NCBI RefSeq assembly: GCF_018100925.1
Contig: NZ_JAGJEH010000007.1
Coordinates: forward strand, 186,001 to 250,000
DNA length: 64,000 nucleotides
Direction of reading: 5' to 3'
Source: Pseudoalteromonas luteoviolacea
GTDB lineage: Bacteria; Pseudomonadota; Gammaproteobacteria; Enterobacterales; Alteromonadaceae
Of the stretch, positions 56,278 to 64,000 are shown piece by piece. A program made the position numbers and the translations under genes. The notes beneath the pieces are model-generated. The model saw only the letters and a program-made list of their open reading frames with translations. It did not search any database and was not told the origin of the DNA. The first letter of the stretch is position 1. Each line of letters starts with the position of its first letter.

Positions 56278-57546
56278 TTATTTTGAAATTTTAAAAGTTT
56301 TACTTTGGCTGAATGCGTCATAATCAGAAATGATCACTTCATCACCTTCTTGAACACCGCTGAGTAGCTCAACGTACTCTACACTCGATGCCCCCACTTG
56401 AATATTCATTAATTGCGCGACTTGGTCGCGAATAACAAAAGCTTGTTTACCGCCAAAACTGGTTAAAAATGGTCCGCGCTTAACTTGCAGAACCTGCGAT
56501 TTTTTCTCAAATTCGATACGGCCATTCACACGTTGGTTTTGACGCAACTTTACATTGTTGCCAGACGCCAATTTAACTCGCACCGCAACTTGGTTTTGCT
56601 TAATTTCTGGTGACACTGAGCTAATCGCACCTTGGTACTGTTGACCGGAAAATGTGATCTCAACATTTAAGCCAATGCCTAAATCATCTGCATAAAACTC
56701 AGGTACTTGTAACTCTGCTTCATATTCTGACAAGTCAACTATGCTCATCAAGGCCTGCGCATCTGCCACTTGTTCTTTTTGTTGCACTAACCAACTTCCC
56801 ACCACACCATTGACTGGTGCGCGTACTTCTAGAGCGCGCTTTCGGCGCTGAAGCTCTTGCAATATTTGAGTTTGTCGTTTAACAGATAAACCACGAGTTT
56901 GCGCTTCAAAATCAAGGCGCTTTTTTGCCATGCTGACACGCTTTTGAGCATGTTTGTGCATTAGCTGTGCTTCAAGCAGCGTATCTTGACTGCGCGCATA
57001 ATCTAACTCACTTATCACTTGTCTATCGAAAGACTCTTGCGAACGCTGCTGTTCACGCTTTGCAGCATTGAGGCGTACCACTGCTTCATCTAAGCTGCGT
57101 TCTAAGTCCAATTGCGCTTCTTCATCTGCCAATGTGCCTCGGTCGGCATCTAACTTCAATTGCGACAGTAACGAAGTCTGCTGCTCTATTTGCGCACTCA
57201 ACTCAGGACTCTCTAAAGTGGCTACAACTGTGTTTTTTTCAACAGTGTCCCCAGGTTTAACTAATAAAGTAACTTGACCCGGCTCAGGGCTATAGACCTG
57301 CGGAGCATTGGCTGCAACCAAACGACCAGATACTGAAGCATCTCTAATTAGGTCTTGTTTAATTACCTTAGCTGTGAGCAATTGTGCGTATGAAACCGTT
57401 TTGATCCCTGAGTACCACTGACTGATCGCCGGGATAGACAGCACAGTGAAAAGTGTCATGAATACCGCTGACACAACATATTTAAGTTTGCTTTTTGCCT
57501 TACTTGGCGCGATGACTTCATCCTGAGATTGAGTTCCTTTAATCAT
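56278..57546 (-). CDS. HlyD/MacA-type periplasmic adaptor (cassette 2)
   Basis: This 422-residue adaptor, the same length as its cassette-1 paralogue, has one membrane helix (about 24-44), lipoyl-like halves, a long coiled-coil hairpin (about 115-225; LSQLKLDADRG, KRQTQILQELQRRKRALEV) and a beta-barrel domain. It is the first gene of the six-gene adaptor-ATPase-permease-permease-regulator-kinase operon and has a sigma-54 promoter 35 bases upstream. No outer-membrane TolC-like gene is nearby. Confidence 0.9.
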   Translation of the reverse strand: MIKGTQSQDEVIAPSKAKSKLKYVVSAVFMTLFTVLSIPAISQWYSGIKTVSYAQLLTAKVIKQDLIRDASVSGRLVAANAPQVYSPEPGQVTLLVKPGDTVEKNTVVATLESPELSAQIEQQTSLLSQLKLDADRGTLADEEAQLDLERSLDEAVVRLNAAKREQQRSQESFDRQVISELDYARSQDTLLEAQLMHKHAQKRVSMAKKRLDFEAQTRGLSVKRQTQILQELQRRKRALEVRAPVNGVVGSWLVQQKEQVADAQALMSIVDLSEYEAELQVPEFYADDLGIGLNVEITFSGQQYQGAISSVSPEIKQNQVAVRVKLASGNNVKLRQNQRVNGRIEFEKKSQVLQVKRGPFLTSFGGKQAFVIRDQVAQLMNIQVGASSVEYVELLSGVQEGDEVIISDYDAFSQSKTFKISK

Positions 57547-57581
57547 AATCCTATACCTGTTAATTGATATACCTAGGTATA

Positions 57582-57597
57582 AGCGAGGACAGTGCCA
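57582..57597 (-). promoter_or_regulatory. Sigma-54 promoter of ABC cassette 2
   Basis: On the minus strand TGGCAC-TGTCC-TCGCT matches the sigma-54 consensus, with the invariant GG and GC 10 bases apart. The predicted start is about 57571, some 25 bases before the adaptor start codon. Confidence 0.88.
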
Positions 57598-57657
57598 AAA
57601 TTTAAAAAATTATAAAGCATTGAAGTATATAAACTTTTTTAAATGTAAGAAATAATA

Positions 57658-57731
57658 GGTGTCCGAATGGACACCCGCGCTGTCCAATAGTGTCACAGTG
57701 ACACAGGTGTGGACACTGAGTGTCCACACCT
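57658..57731. promoter_or_regulatory. Palindromic upstream activator sites (TGTCC/GGACA repeats)
   Basis: Three perfect dyads: GGTGTCC-GAAT-GGACACC (57658-57675), GTGTCA-CAG-TGACAC (57690-57704), and 12-base arms AGGTGTGGACAC / GTGTCCACACCT around TGA (57705-57731), with extra TGTCC half-sites at 57681 and 57733. They lie about 60-135 bases upstream of the -24 element, where an NtrC-type enhancer should be. Confidence 0.82.
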
Positions 57732-58001
57732 GTGTCCGTCCACCAGCCCCGTGGTGGTTTTCAATAACTTGTCAAGATTTCAATGCGGTGAACTAGGGCC
57801 AAAAGCACTACAGCGCACCATTGATTCAGCGCTGTAAATACACCACTTGTTTCCAATAAAGACACCCCTTCAATACTGATCACGCGGTTGTACATGAAAT
57901 GCGATCAGATCACTTGGTCAACAATTGAACAATTCAATTTCATCTTTTAGGGTAGGTACGAACTTAATTCAATAAACCACAATGGAAAAAAGGGAATAAC
58001 T

Positions 58002-58226
58002 ATGCATAAAATTAAACTATTGATCTGTTCAGTGTTCATGGTCTTCGCTAGCAGCGCAAGTGCTTGGACAACCTCTCCAGCAGGTGTAGTGGAAAATTGT
58101 ACTTGGCAGTACGTGAATACGTATAAAGGGATCGGTGTGTATATTGTTGAATACCGCTCTGTAGGTAGCTGCCGCTACAACACAAAACTATATGACTACA
58201 GAGTGCGTGAGATCCGCTACTACTAA
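58002..58226 (+). CDS. Small secreted peptide of unknown function
   Basis: This 74-residue product starts with ATG after AGGGA and has a clear signal peptide (MHKIKLLICSVFMVFASSASA, cleavage about residue 21). The 53-residue mature part is rich in Tyr and Val with two Cys (ENCTW, GSCRY), which would form one disulfide. A terminator follows. It is divergent from the sigma-54-controlled exporter. I do not recognise the family; an export substrate, an inhibitor or a cell-surface protein are all possible. Confidence 0.72.
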   Translation: MHKIKLLICSVFMVFASSASAWTTSPAGVVENCTWQYVNTYKGIGVYIVEYRSVGSCRYNTKLYDYRVREIRYY

Positions 58227-58290
58227 TAAACCACCCACTGGATCGCGCAATGTTCTATCAGTTCATTATTTCCTAGATATACGCTAGTAC

Positions 58291-58320
58291 AAGGGAGTTT
58301 ACTCCCTTATTTACTTTTAC
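58291..58320 (+). terminator. Terminator of the secreted-peptide gene
   Basis: Stem AAGGGAG (58291-58297), loop TTTA, stem CTCCCTT (58302-58308), followed by ATTTACTTTT. Confidence 0.7.
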
Positions 58321-58403
58321 GAAGCTTTGATCAAACTACCAGTATTGTATCTAGCAATAAGTTTGATAACACAGCACCATCAGCTCATCGTCAATGGCCA
58401 TTG

Positions 58404-58868
58404 TTAACCATGATGTCGTCGTATGTGCGTAATTAATCCGCTGTTGTCAAATTCTAGCGACACTATATTGGTTGTTTTGTAGTCGATGGTTCTATCTAAG
58501 TGTGCGGGCTTAACTCGACCAGATTCTGTCATTTTAATGATCACGACATTACGTCCAATCATCATATTATTAACTTCAATGTGACTGTGGATGACTTTAT
58601 CTTTGAGTTTAGCAACCATGTCATCTCGTAGTGCGGCTTTATTGGTGTATGTAAAGTTGTATTTAACGTGTTCGTCTACAAATTCATCGGCCAATAATGA
58701 GAGAAAATGTTCAATATCTTTGCGGGTTGAGTTTGGCTGTTGGCGTGCATTTTGTGCCGCAACAAACCCATTGGCTTTTGCGACTAGCTGAGCGTGGGTT
58801 AGATCACCTTTGGCATGTGCCAGACAAGAAATCATTGATAAAATTGTGATGAATAGTGCTTTTTTCAC
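58404..58868 (-). CDS. Exported NTF2/SnoaL-like protein
   Basis: A GTG at 58868, six bases after GGAAG, begins a signal peptide (KKALFITILSMISCLAHA, cleavage about residue 19-20) and gives 154 residues. An upstream ATG at 58925 would add 19 polar residues and is less likely. The pattern of an N-terminal helix with a following curved sheet (EHFLSLLADEFVDEHVKY; NIVSLEFDNSGLITHIRRHHG) fits the NTF2-like/SnoaL superfamily. Ligand or reaction unknown. Confidence 0.75.
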   Translation of the reverse strand: MKKALFITILSMISCLAHAKGDLTHAQLVAKANGFVAAQNARQQPNSTRKDIEHFLSLLADEFVDEHVKYNFTYTNKAALRDDMVAKLKDKVIHSHIEVNNMMIGRNVVIIKMTESGRVKPAHLDRTIDYKTTNIVSLEFDNSGLITHIRRHHG

Positions 58869-59113
58869 TGGTTGCTTCCTTTCACTGACATTTTGGCGAC
58901 AGTAATCCCGATTTAAGTCGTTCAATTACGCCGCTCATGCTATTCACTAGCTTTGATGTTGATATATTCAGTTAATAGAGTAATGACTAAATTAGCGCCT
59001 TCCAAACTAACCTCACATTCCCTTTACTCATATTAAGACCCCGAATAGGGTACAACTCTAATATAAATAACCATAACTGTAAAATCATGCGCAATATCTC
59101 AAGTAAAAGCCCC

Positions 59114-59740
59114 CTAACTTTGCGCTAACGTCAATTTCTTTTGTATATGAGCCGTGTAACTTGCAATTATATCAAGCCGCTGTTGGTGACTTTTTTGTTG
59201 CACACCATGGGCAATGAATGGCGGGATAATCTCCCAGCCCATGAAGGCAAATACATCCTGATACAAGCCGTCTATTTTTGCTTGATAGTAGTCGAGTTCA
59301 GACTGATTTTTAGCCCCTCCAGTTGTGATAGAGTACATCACTTTTTTCGCTTTTAGGGTTGCACCTTCCCCATAGGCAAACCCGGATGTAAGCACTCGGT
59401 CAATCCACCCCTTTAAAATGGCCGGAAATGACCACCACCAAAGTGGAAATTGCAGCACCAAAACATCACACTCTTTAAGTTTATTTTGTTCGTGTTTGAT
59501 TTGACTAATAAACGCATTGTTTTCCAGCGCAAAACGCTGTGCCTTGGCAAGATTAAAAGGCTCTCCATCGGGAATCCCTATCACATCATTGTGTCCCGCT
59601 ACAGGGTTAAATGAGTCGGCATATAAATTAGATTCACTATACCTAATGCCCATACTATTCAAGGCTTCGATGGCAATGCGGTGTAGTGCATAATTAAAAG
59701 AAGACTTTTCAGGGTGGGCTACGACCAAATGGACATGCAT
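59114..59740 (-). CDS. NAD(P)H quinone oxidoreductase (flavodoxin-fold)
   Basis: The ATG at 59740 follows AGGAG and yields 208 residues. Flavodoxin-2-type motifs are visible: HLVVAHPEKSSFNYAL (flavin phosphate loop), LQFPLWWWSFPAILKGWIDRV and TTGGAKNQSE. The enzyme family reduces quinones by two electrons using FMN or FAD, avoiding semiquinone radicals. It stands alone. Confidence 0.9.
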   Translation of the reverse strand: MHVHLVVAHPEKSSFNYALHRIAIEALNSMGIRYSESNLYADSFNPVAGHNDVIGIPDGEPFNLAKAQRFALENNAFISQIKHEQNKLKECDVLVLQFPLWWWSFPAILKGWIDRVLTSGFAYGEGATLKAKKVMYSITTGGAKNQSELDYYQAKIDGLYQDVFAFMGWEIIPPFIAHGVQQKSHQQRLDIIASYTAHIQKKLTLAQS

Positions 59741-60200
59741 TGTGGCTCCTTTGTCATACATTAACTTTATATTCTATTTAAATCATAGAGTTGTGGTTCG
59801 TAAAAAAGTTTCACCAACAGCGCACTAATCTAGAACTCATTTAGTACACCAGTTCAGGTATGGTACTTGTGCACTTTATCGGTATCAAATCTCACCTTGT
59901 TTCAGTCAATAGTAACCAAACTTAAAGTGTACAAAATACAGCTGAGTTACATTCATTATTATATTTAGGTTAAAATTTTTTATCTTTTTTTAGACGCGGT
60001 TTAGATTAACTTTGAACATGGCAGATTAAAAATAAATATCAAATAAATTCATATGGGTAGATTAAAAACAACTCACTTAAAACATTGGCTTTGTCGGTAA
60101 TGAAATTTAAAAAAGTTAATTTTTTATAATTGCAATGCCTGATCTGAATTTTAACCAAGCCCGTATTGCTGGAAAATTAACCACTCCAATGGAGATGATC
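59741..60200. other. Divergent intergenic region, no gene supported
   Basis: AT-rich stretch between the quinone reductase and the fasciclin lipoprotein. It must contain promoters in both directions. The first 22 codons of the longer fasciclin frame lie here and are treated as non-coding. Confidence 0.55.
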
Positions 60201-62372
60201 GTGAAAGTACTTGCAAAATTGGCTATTGTTGCCGTTGTTGGGCTACTCTCTGCTTGTTCAGATGATGACGACCCGGTCACTACCACACAGCCACACCCTC
60301 CTCAAAACTCAGTGTATGATGCAGCAAAAGCCGCTGGATCATTCACAACCTTAGTTGCAGCGCTTGATGCGACGGGTTTAAATGCAACACTAGATGATAC
60401 AAACAACAAATTTACCGTGTTTGCACCCACCGACGCTGCTTTTGAATTATTGGGCACGCAGGCCATCAATGACCTGCTAGCCGACACAGATACACTCAGT
60501 AAAATTCTCACTTATCATGTCCTCAGTTCTGAGGTGAATGCGGAAACTGCGCTATCTCTAGCAGGACAAACAACCGACACAGTAAACGGGGCAAAAATAG
60601 CACTGTCTCTATCTGGTGAAAGTTTGCTGATCAACACAGCGACTGTTACACAAACAGACATCCAAACCGACAATGGCATAATACATGTTATTGACGCTGT
60701 GCTCATGCCACCTGTGGAATCAACACCAACCCAAAATATTGCAGAAGTTGCGACCCAAGCAGGTAACTTTACTACTTTATTGAAGGCGGTCGAAACCGCT
60801 GGTCTCACTAGCGCGTTGACAGGCCCAGATCCGCTCACAGTCTTTGCGCCCACCGATGCCGCTTTTGAAGCACTCGGCACAAGCACAATTAACACATTGT
60901 TGGCTAACCCTGATGTTCTTGGTGATATTTTAAAACAGCACATCATCTCTGGCAGTGTAGATGCAATAACCGCTATGTCACTTAATGGTAAAAATGCAAC
61001 CACATTGCTGGGTAACCAAAAAAGCGTGACCATCGACTCGGCCGCTGACATGCTAAAATTCGCAGGCATAAAAGTCACACAGACTGATATACATGCGTCA
61101 AATGGCATTATTCATGTACTCGATGCCGTTGTTGTTGGTGATGTGACAGTACCCGAATCTCTTGGCCTCATCCCTGAAGTAGCCTCCAGTGCAGGATCAT
61201 TCAACACCTTGATCAGTTTATTAAGTGCAACAGGTTTAGACCAAACCCTGTCTGATCCCGCGGTGAAGTTTACTGTATTCGCACCAACAGATGCCGCTTT
61301 TGCAGCGCTCGGCCAAACAACTTTAGATGCGCTAGGCGCAGACACCGAGATGCTCAAAGATATACTTCTTTATCATGTTGTGTCAGGGCAGAGTGTGATG
61401 TCAGACGCAGCTGCCGCAATTGCTTCTTCTCAAGACAATATGGTTACGATGGCCAATACCGATATGGCGGCGCTAAGCACGGTGGATAGTAAGTTATTCA
61501 TTGACGATGCAGTTATAAGAACAGCCAATGTGAAAGCGGACAATGGTGTTATTCATGTGTTGGATAAAGTCATCATGCCACCAGCTGAGAAAGCTGCTTC
61601 TGACAAAACAATTGCACAAGTGGCTTCGGAGACCGATGACTTATCTACTTTAGTCACTGCGCTGACAGCAGCAAACTTGGTTGATACCCTGTCCGACACA
61701 AATGCTCAGTTCACAGTGTTTGCACCAACCAACCGCGCATTTCAAAAAATTCCAGCTGACACACTCAATGCGCTTCTTGCTGATCAAACAGGATTAACTC
61801 AAGTACTCACTCAACATGTACTTGCACTTGAAGCCTCAGCGATGATGGCACTCAAACTCAATGGTAAACAGGTTGAAACGGTTGCAAAAAACATGTTGGA
61901 TATCAGAGTTGTAGACTTTGCAGGAACAACCGATAGCGAAGCTGATGCCGTTGCTTACGATGGAGGCCAGCAAGCTTTAGTCGCTGGAAAAGGGCATGAA
62001 AAAGCGGGATTCACGCTATATGTATTTGATAATGACCTGAGCTTTGCACAGAGCCAGTGTAATGACGCATGTGCAACCGCTTGGCCCCCCGTGATAGCGA
62101 CACAAGCGCAAATAGCCAACATTCCTGGATTGAGTTTGATTGCTCGCCAAGACAATCAAATGCAAGTTGCCTATTTGGGGCGTCCGCTTTATCTATTTGC
62201 ATCAGACACGGCACCTGGGGACATGTTAGGCAGCGAAATCAGCAATTGGTCACACGTCAGCTTGCCTACATCGGGTTTGCAAATTGAGGGCTCGAATGTG
62301 ATCCAAAAAGATATTTACACTGCAAATGGCGTGGTCCACCTCATTGATACGGTGATCACATCTGTCGACTAG
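60201..62372 (+). CDS. Fasciclin (FAS1) repeat lipoprotein with nested COG4315-like domain
   Basis: The GTG at 60201, six bases after GGAG, gives 723 residues with a lipobox LLSAC (Cys 19) followed by DDDD. FAS1 domains lie at about 38-171, 178-313 and 323-461, each with the TVFAPTDAAF and NG-IHV-D motifs. A fourth starts at about 469 (TVFAPTNRAF) but its closing motif (DIYTANGVVHLID) appears only at about 703-717. In between, about 572-688, is a different domain with TLYVFDND and CNDACATAWPP, the COG4315 type. FAS1 proteins mediate adhesion. A terminator follows. Confidence 0.87.
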   Translation: MKVLAKLAIVAVVGLLSACSDDDDPVTTTQPHPPQNSVYDAAKAAGSFTTLVAALDATGLNATLDDTNNKFTVFAPTDAAFELLGTQAINDLLADTDTLSKILTYHVLSSEVNAETALSLAGQTTDTVNGAKIALSLSGESLLINTATVTQTDIQTDNGIIHVIDAVLMPPVESTPTQNIAEVATQAGNFTTLLKAVETAGLTSALTGPDPLTVFAPTDAAFEALGTSTINTLLANPDVLGDILKQHIISGSVDAITAMSLNGKNATTLLGNQKSVTIDSAADMLKFAGIKVTQTDIHASNGIIHVLDAVVVGDVTVPESLGLIPEVASSAGSFNTLISLLSATGLDQTLSDPAVKFTVFAPTDAAFAALGQTTLDALGADTEMLKDILLYHVVSGQSVMSDAAAAIASSQDNMVTMANTDMAALSTVDSKLFIDDAVIRTANVKADNGVIHVLDKVIMPPAEKAASDKTIAQVASETDDLSTLVTALTAANLVDTLSDTNAQFTVFAPTNRAFQKIPADTLNALLADQTGLTQVLTQHVLALEASAMMALKLNGKQVETVAKNMLDIRVVDFAGTTDSEADAVAYDGGQQALVAGKGHEKAGFTLYVFDNDLSFAQSQCNDACATAWPPVIATQAQIANIPGLSLIARQDNQMQVAYLGRPLYLFASDTAPGDMLGSEISNWSHVSLPTSGLQIEGSNVIQKDIYTANGVVHLIDTVITSVD

Positions 62373-62391
62373 TTTCCCCTTCCTTTGAGTT

Positions 62392-62428
62392 AGGTATGGT
62401 TGCCCGATTTAGCCAACCATACCTTTTT
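62392..62428. terminator. Intrinsic terminator of the fasciclin gene
   Basis: Perfect 11-base arms AGGTATGGTTG (62392-62402) and CAACCATACCT (62414-62424), 11-base loop, T-run. It may serve the convergent ROK gene as well. Confidence 0.85.
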
Positions 62429-62438
62429 CAAAAAGCAT

Positions 62439-63314
62439 CTAGATACAGTCCACTTCAAGAGAAGCTACTTTATATTTTTGCTCAAACAATGCACACGCCC
62501 CTAACAATGCAGCATGAGGAAGTTGGCTCACGCGAATATTCAATTGTTTGCACTGCTCATACTGCGTAAATGATGACAGCATGTGTTCGCCAAATAAGTC
62601 ATAAGCTTGGGTTACTGATCCGCCCAATACAATCACATCTGGATCATAAGCGAGTTGCATATGAGCAAACGCTATTCCAAGGTGCGCACCTAGCTGCTCA
62701 AATAACTGTAACGATTCTGCATTACCTGCTTTGGCTAATTGATATTGAAACGCCCCGTCCGTCCCCAGTTGATTAAAAAACTGGCCACTACAATAATCTT
62801 CAATGGTTTTGCCAAGGTAAGGCGCACTGCCAAACTCTCCTGCCAACCCATATCGCCCTGTATATAACTTTTCGTCAATCACCACTCCGGCACCAAGCCC
62901 GGTGCCTAGACAAACGCCCAAGATGTTTTTACACGGTATAAAATCACTGCCATGATTACCAAATCGATACTCCCCGAAAGTGAAACAATTGACATCATTG
63001 TGAACAAGAACAGGAACGTGGAACCGTCGGCTTAACTCCTCAGCCAACAGAACATCGCGCCACGCAGGTATATTTGTTACTTCAAATACTTCTCCGGTAT
63101 CACTGTTTACAACCCCCGGGATCCCAATGGCTACGCCGATGCAATCCGCTGTTATCGTCATTCGAACAAGTTCGATGACATAACTTGTCACTTCTTGTTT
63201 TGTGCCTGAGGCCGGCACCGGGTAGCGCTTTACCTGTCCTACACGACCTTGTTTCGCTAGACCACATAATGCTTTGGTCCCACCAAGGTCAATACAAACA
63301 ATCATTCCTGACAT
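62439..63314 (-). CDS. ROK-family sugar kinase
   Basis: The ATG at 63314 begins one base after the stop of the upstream MFS gene and seven bases after GGAA, giving 291 residues. The phosphate motif IDLGGTKALCGL and second ATP motif LGVCLGTGLGAGVV are clear, with catalytic Asp in VHNDVNCF. The usual zinc-binding CxCGxxGC segment is absent; the region reads GEFGSAPYLGKTIEDYCSG. Substrate is probably glucose, fructose or an aminosugar taken up by the coupled transporter. Confidence 0.88.
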   Translation of the reverse strand: MSGMIVCIDLGGTKALCGLAKQGRVGQVKRYPVPASGTKQEVTSYVIELVRMTITADCIGVAIGIPGVVNSDTGEVFEVTNIPAWRDVLLAEELSRRFHVPVLVHNDVNCFTFGEYRFGNHGSDFIPCKNILGVCLGTGLGAGVVIDEKLYTGRYGLAGEFGSAPYLGKTIEDYCSGQFFNQLGTDGAFQYQLAKAGNAESLQLFEQLGAHLGIAFAHMQLAYDPDVIVLGGSVTQAYDLFGEHMLSSFTQYEQCKQLNIRVSQLPHAALLGACALFEQKYKVASLEVDCI

Positions 63315-63315
63315 C

Positions 63316-64000
63316 TTATGCTTCCTGCTCTGGTGATTTTTTCTCAAAAAGGCGGAATGTGTGGTTATTTACCAATGGATTTGATGAATTTGCCACATAA
63401 ACCATGTACCCCAAAGGAATAAATAGTAAACACAGCGCGAGCGTCAATGAGCCAGATAAGTACGTCACGGCTCCGATCAATGGCGAAGCCACCGCCCCGC
63501 CAACAATACCTGTGCATAGGATCCCAGCGATCGCACCGTGTCCTTGAGCAAAAGAATTCAGCGCCAGAGAGAATAACGCGGACCACATAATGGATAAGAA
63601 AAACCCAGTGGCAGGAAATGCAATCAAGGCCAGTTCAGCAGAGCCTAATATCGCCGTTACCAGACTCCCTCCTGCACCGAGACAAAACCACACCAGTACC
63701 TTGCGCACGTCAAATAACTTCATCAAGACCAAGCCGACCATACAACCAATTGTCAGCATAAGCCAAAATTGACTCACAACTTTAGCACCGACATTTTTTG
63801 CATCTAGCTCATGAGCTTGCTGTAAGAAAATTGCTATAGAATTCGCGATCCCCTGCTCCAAAGCAACATAGGCTGCAATCGCAAAAAAGAACTTTATAAC
63901 GGTTTTATTCTTAAATAATGCCGTACAGTCACCTAAGGTGTAATTTGCCACGAGCTCATCGTCAGCAACAGCAAAGCGAGTAAGCGTGCTCCACGCCAAC
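63316..64000 (-). CDS. Sugar MFS transporter (FucP/GluP-like), 5' end outside window
   Basis: The visible 228 codons hold about six membrane helices (for example VIKFFFAIAAYVALEQG, MVGLVLMKLF, LIAFPATGFFLSIMW, AIAGILCTGIVGGAV) typical of the second half of FucP/glucose-galactose MFS symporters. The true start is beyond the window; TTG-like codons near 63999 are not taken as starts. It is directly upstream of a ROK kinase, so uptake and phosphorylation of one sugar is the likely joint function. Confidence 0.85.
   Translation of the reverse strand, partial: LAWSTLTRFAVADDELVANYTLGDCTALFKNKTVIKFFFAIAAYVALEQGIANSIAIFLQQAHELDAKNVGAKVVSQFWLMLTIGCMVGLVLMKLFDVRKVLVWFCLGAGGSLVTAILGSAELALIAFPATGFFLSIMWSALFSLALNSFAQGHGAIAGILCTGIVGGAVASPLIGAVTYLSGSLTLALCLLFIPLGYMVYVANSSNPLVNNHTFRLFEKKSPEQEA

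Larger units (their letters stand above)
57547..58001. other. Control region between cassette 2 and the secreted-peptide gene
   Basis: No gene supported. Holds the sigma-54 promoter (57582-57597), three palindromes (57658-57731) and, towards the right, ATTGAA-CAA-TTCAAT near 57924-57938 upstream of the peptide gene. Confidence 0.75.

Noticed and set aside
60515..61357. Long minus-strand frames inside the fasciclin gene
   Set aside because: Repetitive antisense shadows of the FAS1 repeats with no own start signals.

Overview
The window looks like a chromosomal segment of a marine gammaproteobacterium of the order Alteromonadales, most likely Pseudoalteromonas or a close relative. The basis is protein flavour (PrpC/PrpB/AcnD with a GntR regulator, an NhaR-like regulator, paired MipA/DUF3019/two-component genes, many c-di-GMP and chemotaxis proteins) and a moderately AT-rich composition. 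The genus call rests on recognition, not on a search. No rRNA, tRNA, CRISPR array, insertion sequence or prophage was seen.

Layout. 1-5.0 kb: methylcitrate (propionate) operon gntR-prpB-prpC-acnD on the minus strand; acnD runs off the left edge. 5.2-8.4 kb: a cold-shock protein and a PAS-GGDEF-EAL protein. 8.5-10 kb: a pair joining a small chemoreceptor-tip-like protein to a diiron/MBL-fold (ODP-like) protein. 10.2-14.3 kb: GH3 hexosaminidase, a DUF1445 (YcsI) protein, a PxpA-like 5-oxoprolinase subunit and a GNAT. 14.3-20.4 kb: a beta-propeller lipoprotein, then MipA/DUF3019/response regulator/histidine kinase, then ArfB. 20.5-25.1 kb: a MacAB-type ABC export cassette (adaptor, ATPase, two permeases). 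25.5-33.8 kb: housekeeping and regulatory genes, including HPF-like, NhaR-like, SelW-like, LysR/OsmC, a second two-component pair and an amidohydrolase lipoprotein. 34-37.3 kb: a chemoreceptor translationally coupled to a sugar-type binding protein with no ABC transporter. 37.4-42.3 kb: an AT-rich island with two S41-peptidase paralogues, one broken by a single in-frame stop, flanking a 68-residue double-glycine-leader, Cys-rich peptide. 42.7-47.5 kb: a chaperone-usher fimbrial cluster whose pilin has its own sigma-54-type promoter. 47.9-50.2 kb: a BLUF photoreceptor divergent from a sensor kinase. 50.4-57.6 kb: a second MacAB-type cassette followed by an NtrC-type regulator and its kinase, headed by a sigma-54 promoter and three palindromes. 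58-64 kb: a small secreted peptide, an NTF2-like protein, a quinone reductase, a fasciclin lipoprotein with a nested domain, and a ROK kinase with a partial sugar MFS transporter.

How the parts work together. The propionate operon carries its own regulator and a palindromic candidate operator. The second ABC cassette reads as a self-contained, probably autoregulated export system: adaptor, ATPase, two permeases, sigma-54 activator and kinase in one orientation behind one sigma-54 promoter. The best candidates for undescribed biology are the S41/peptide island, the sigma-54-controlled exporter with the neighbouring secreted peptide, the MCP-tip/ODP pair, and the sigma-54-driven pilin.
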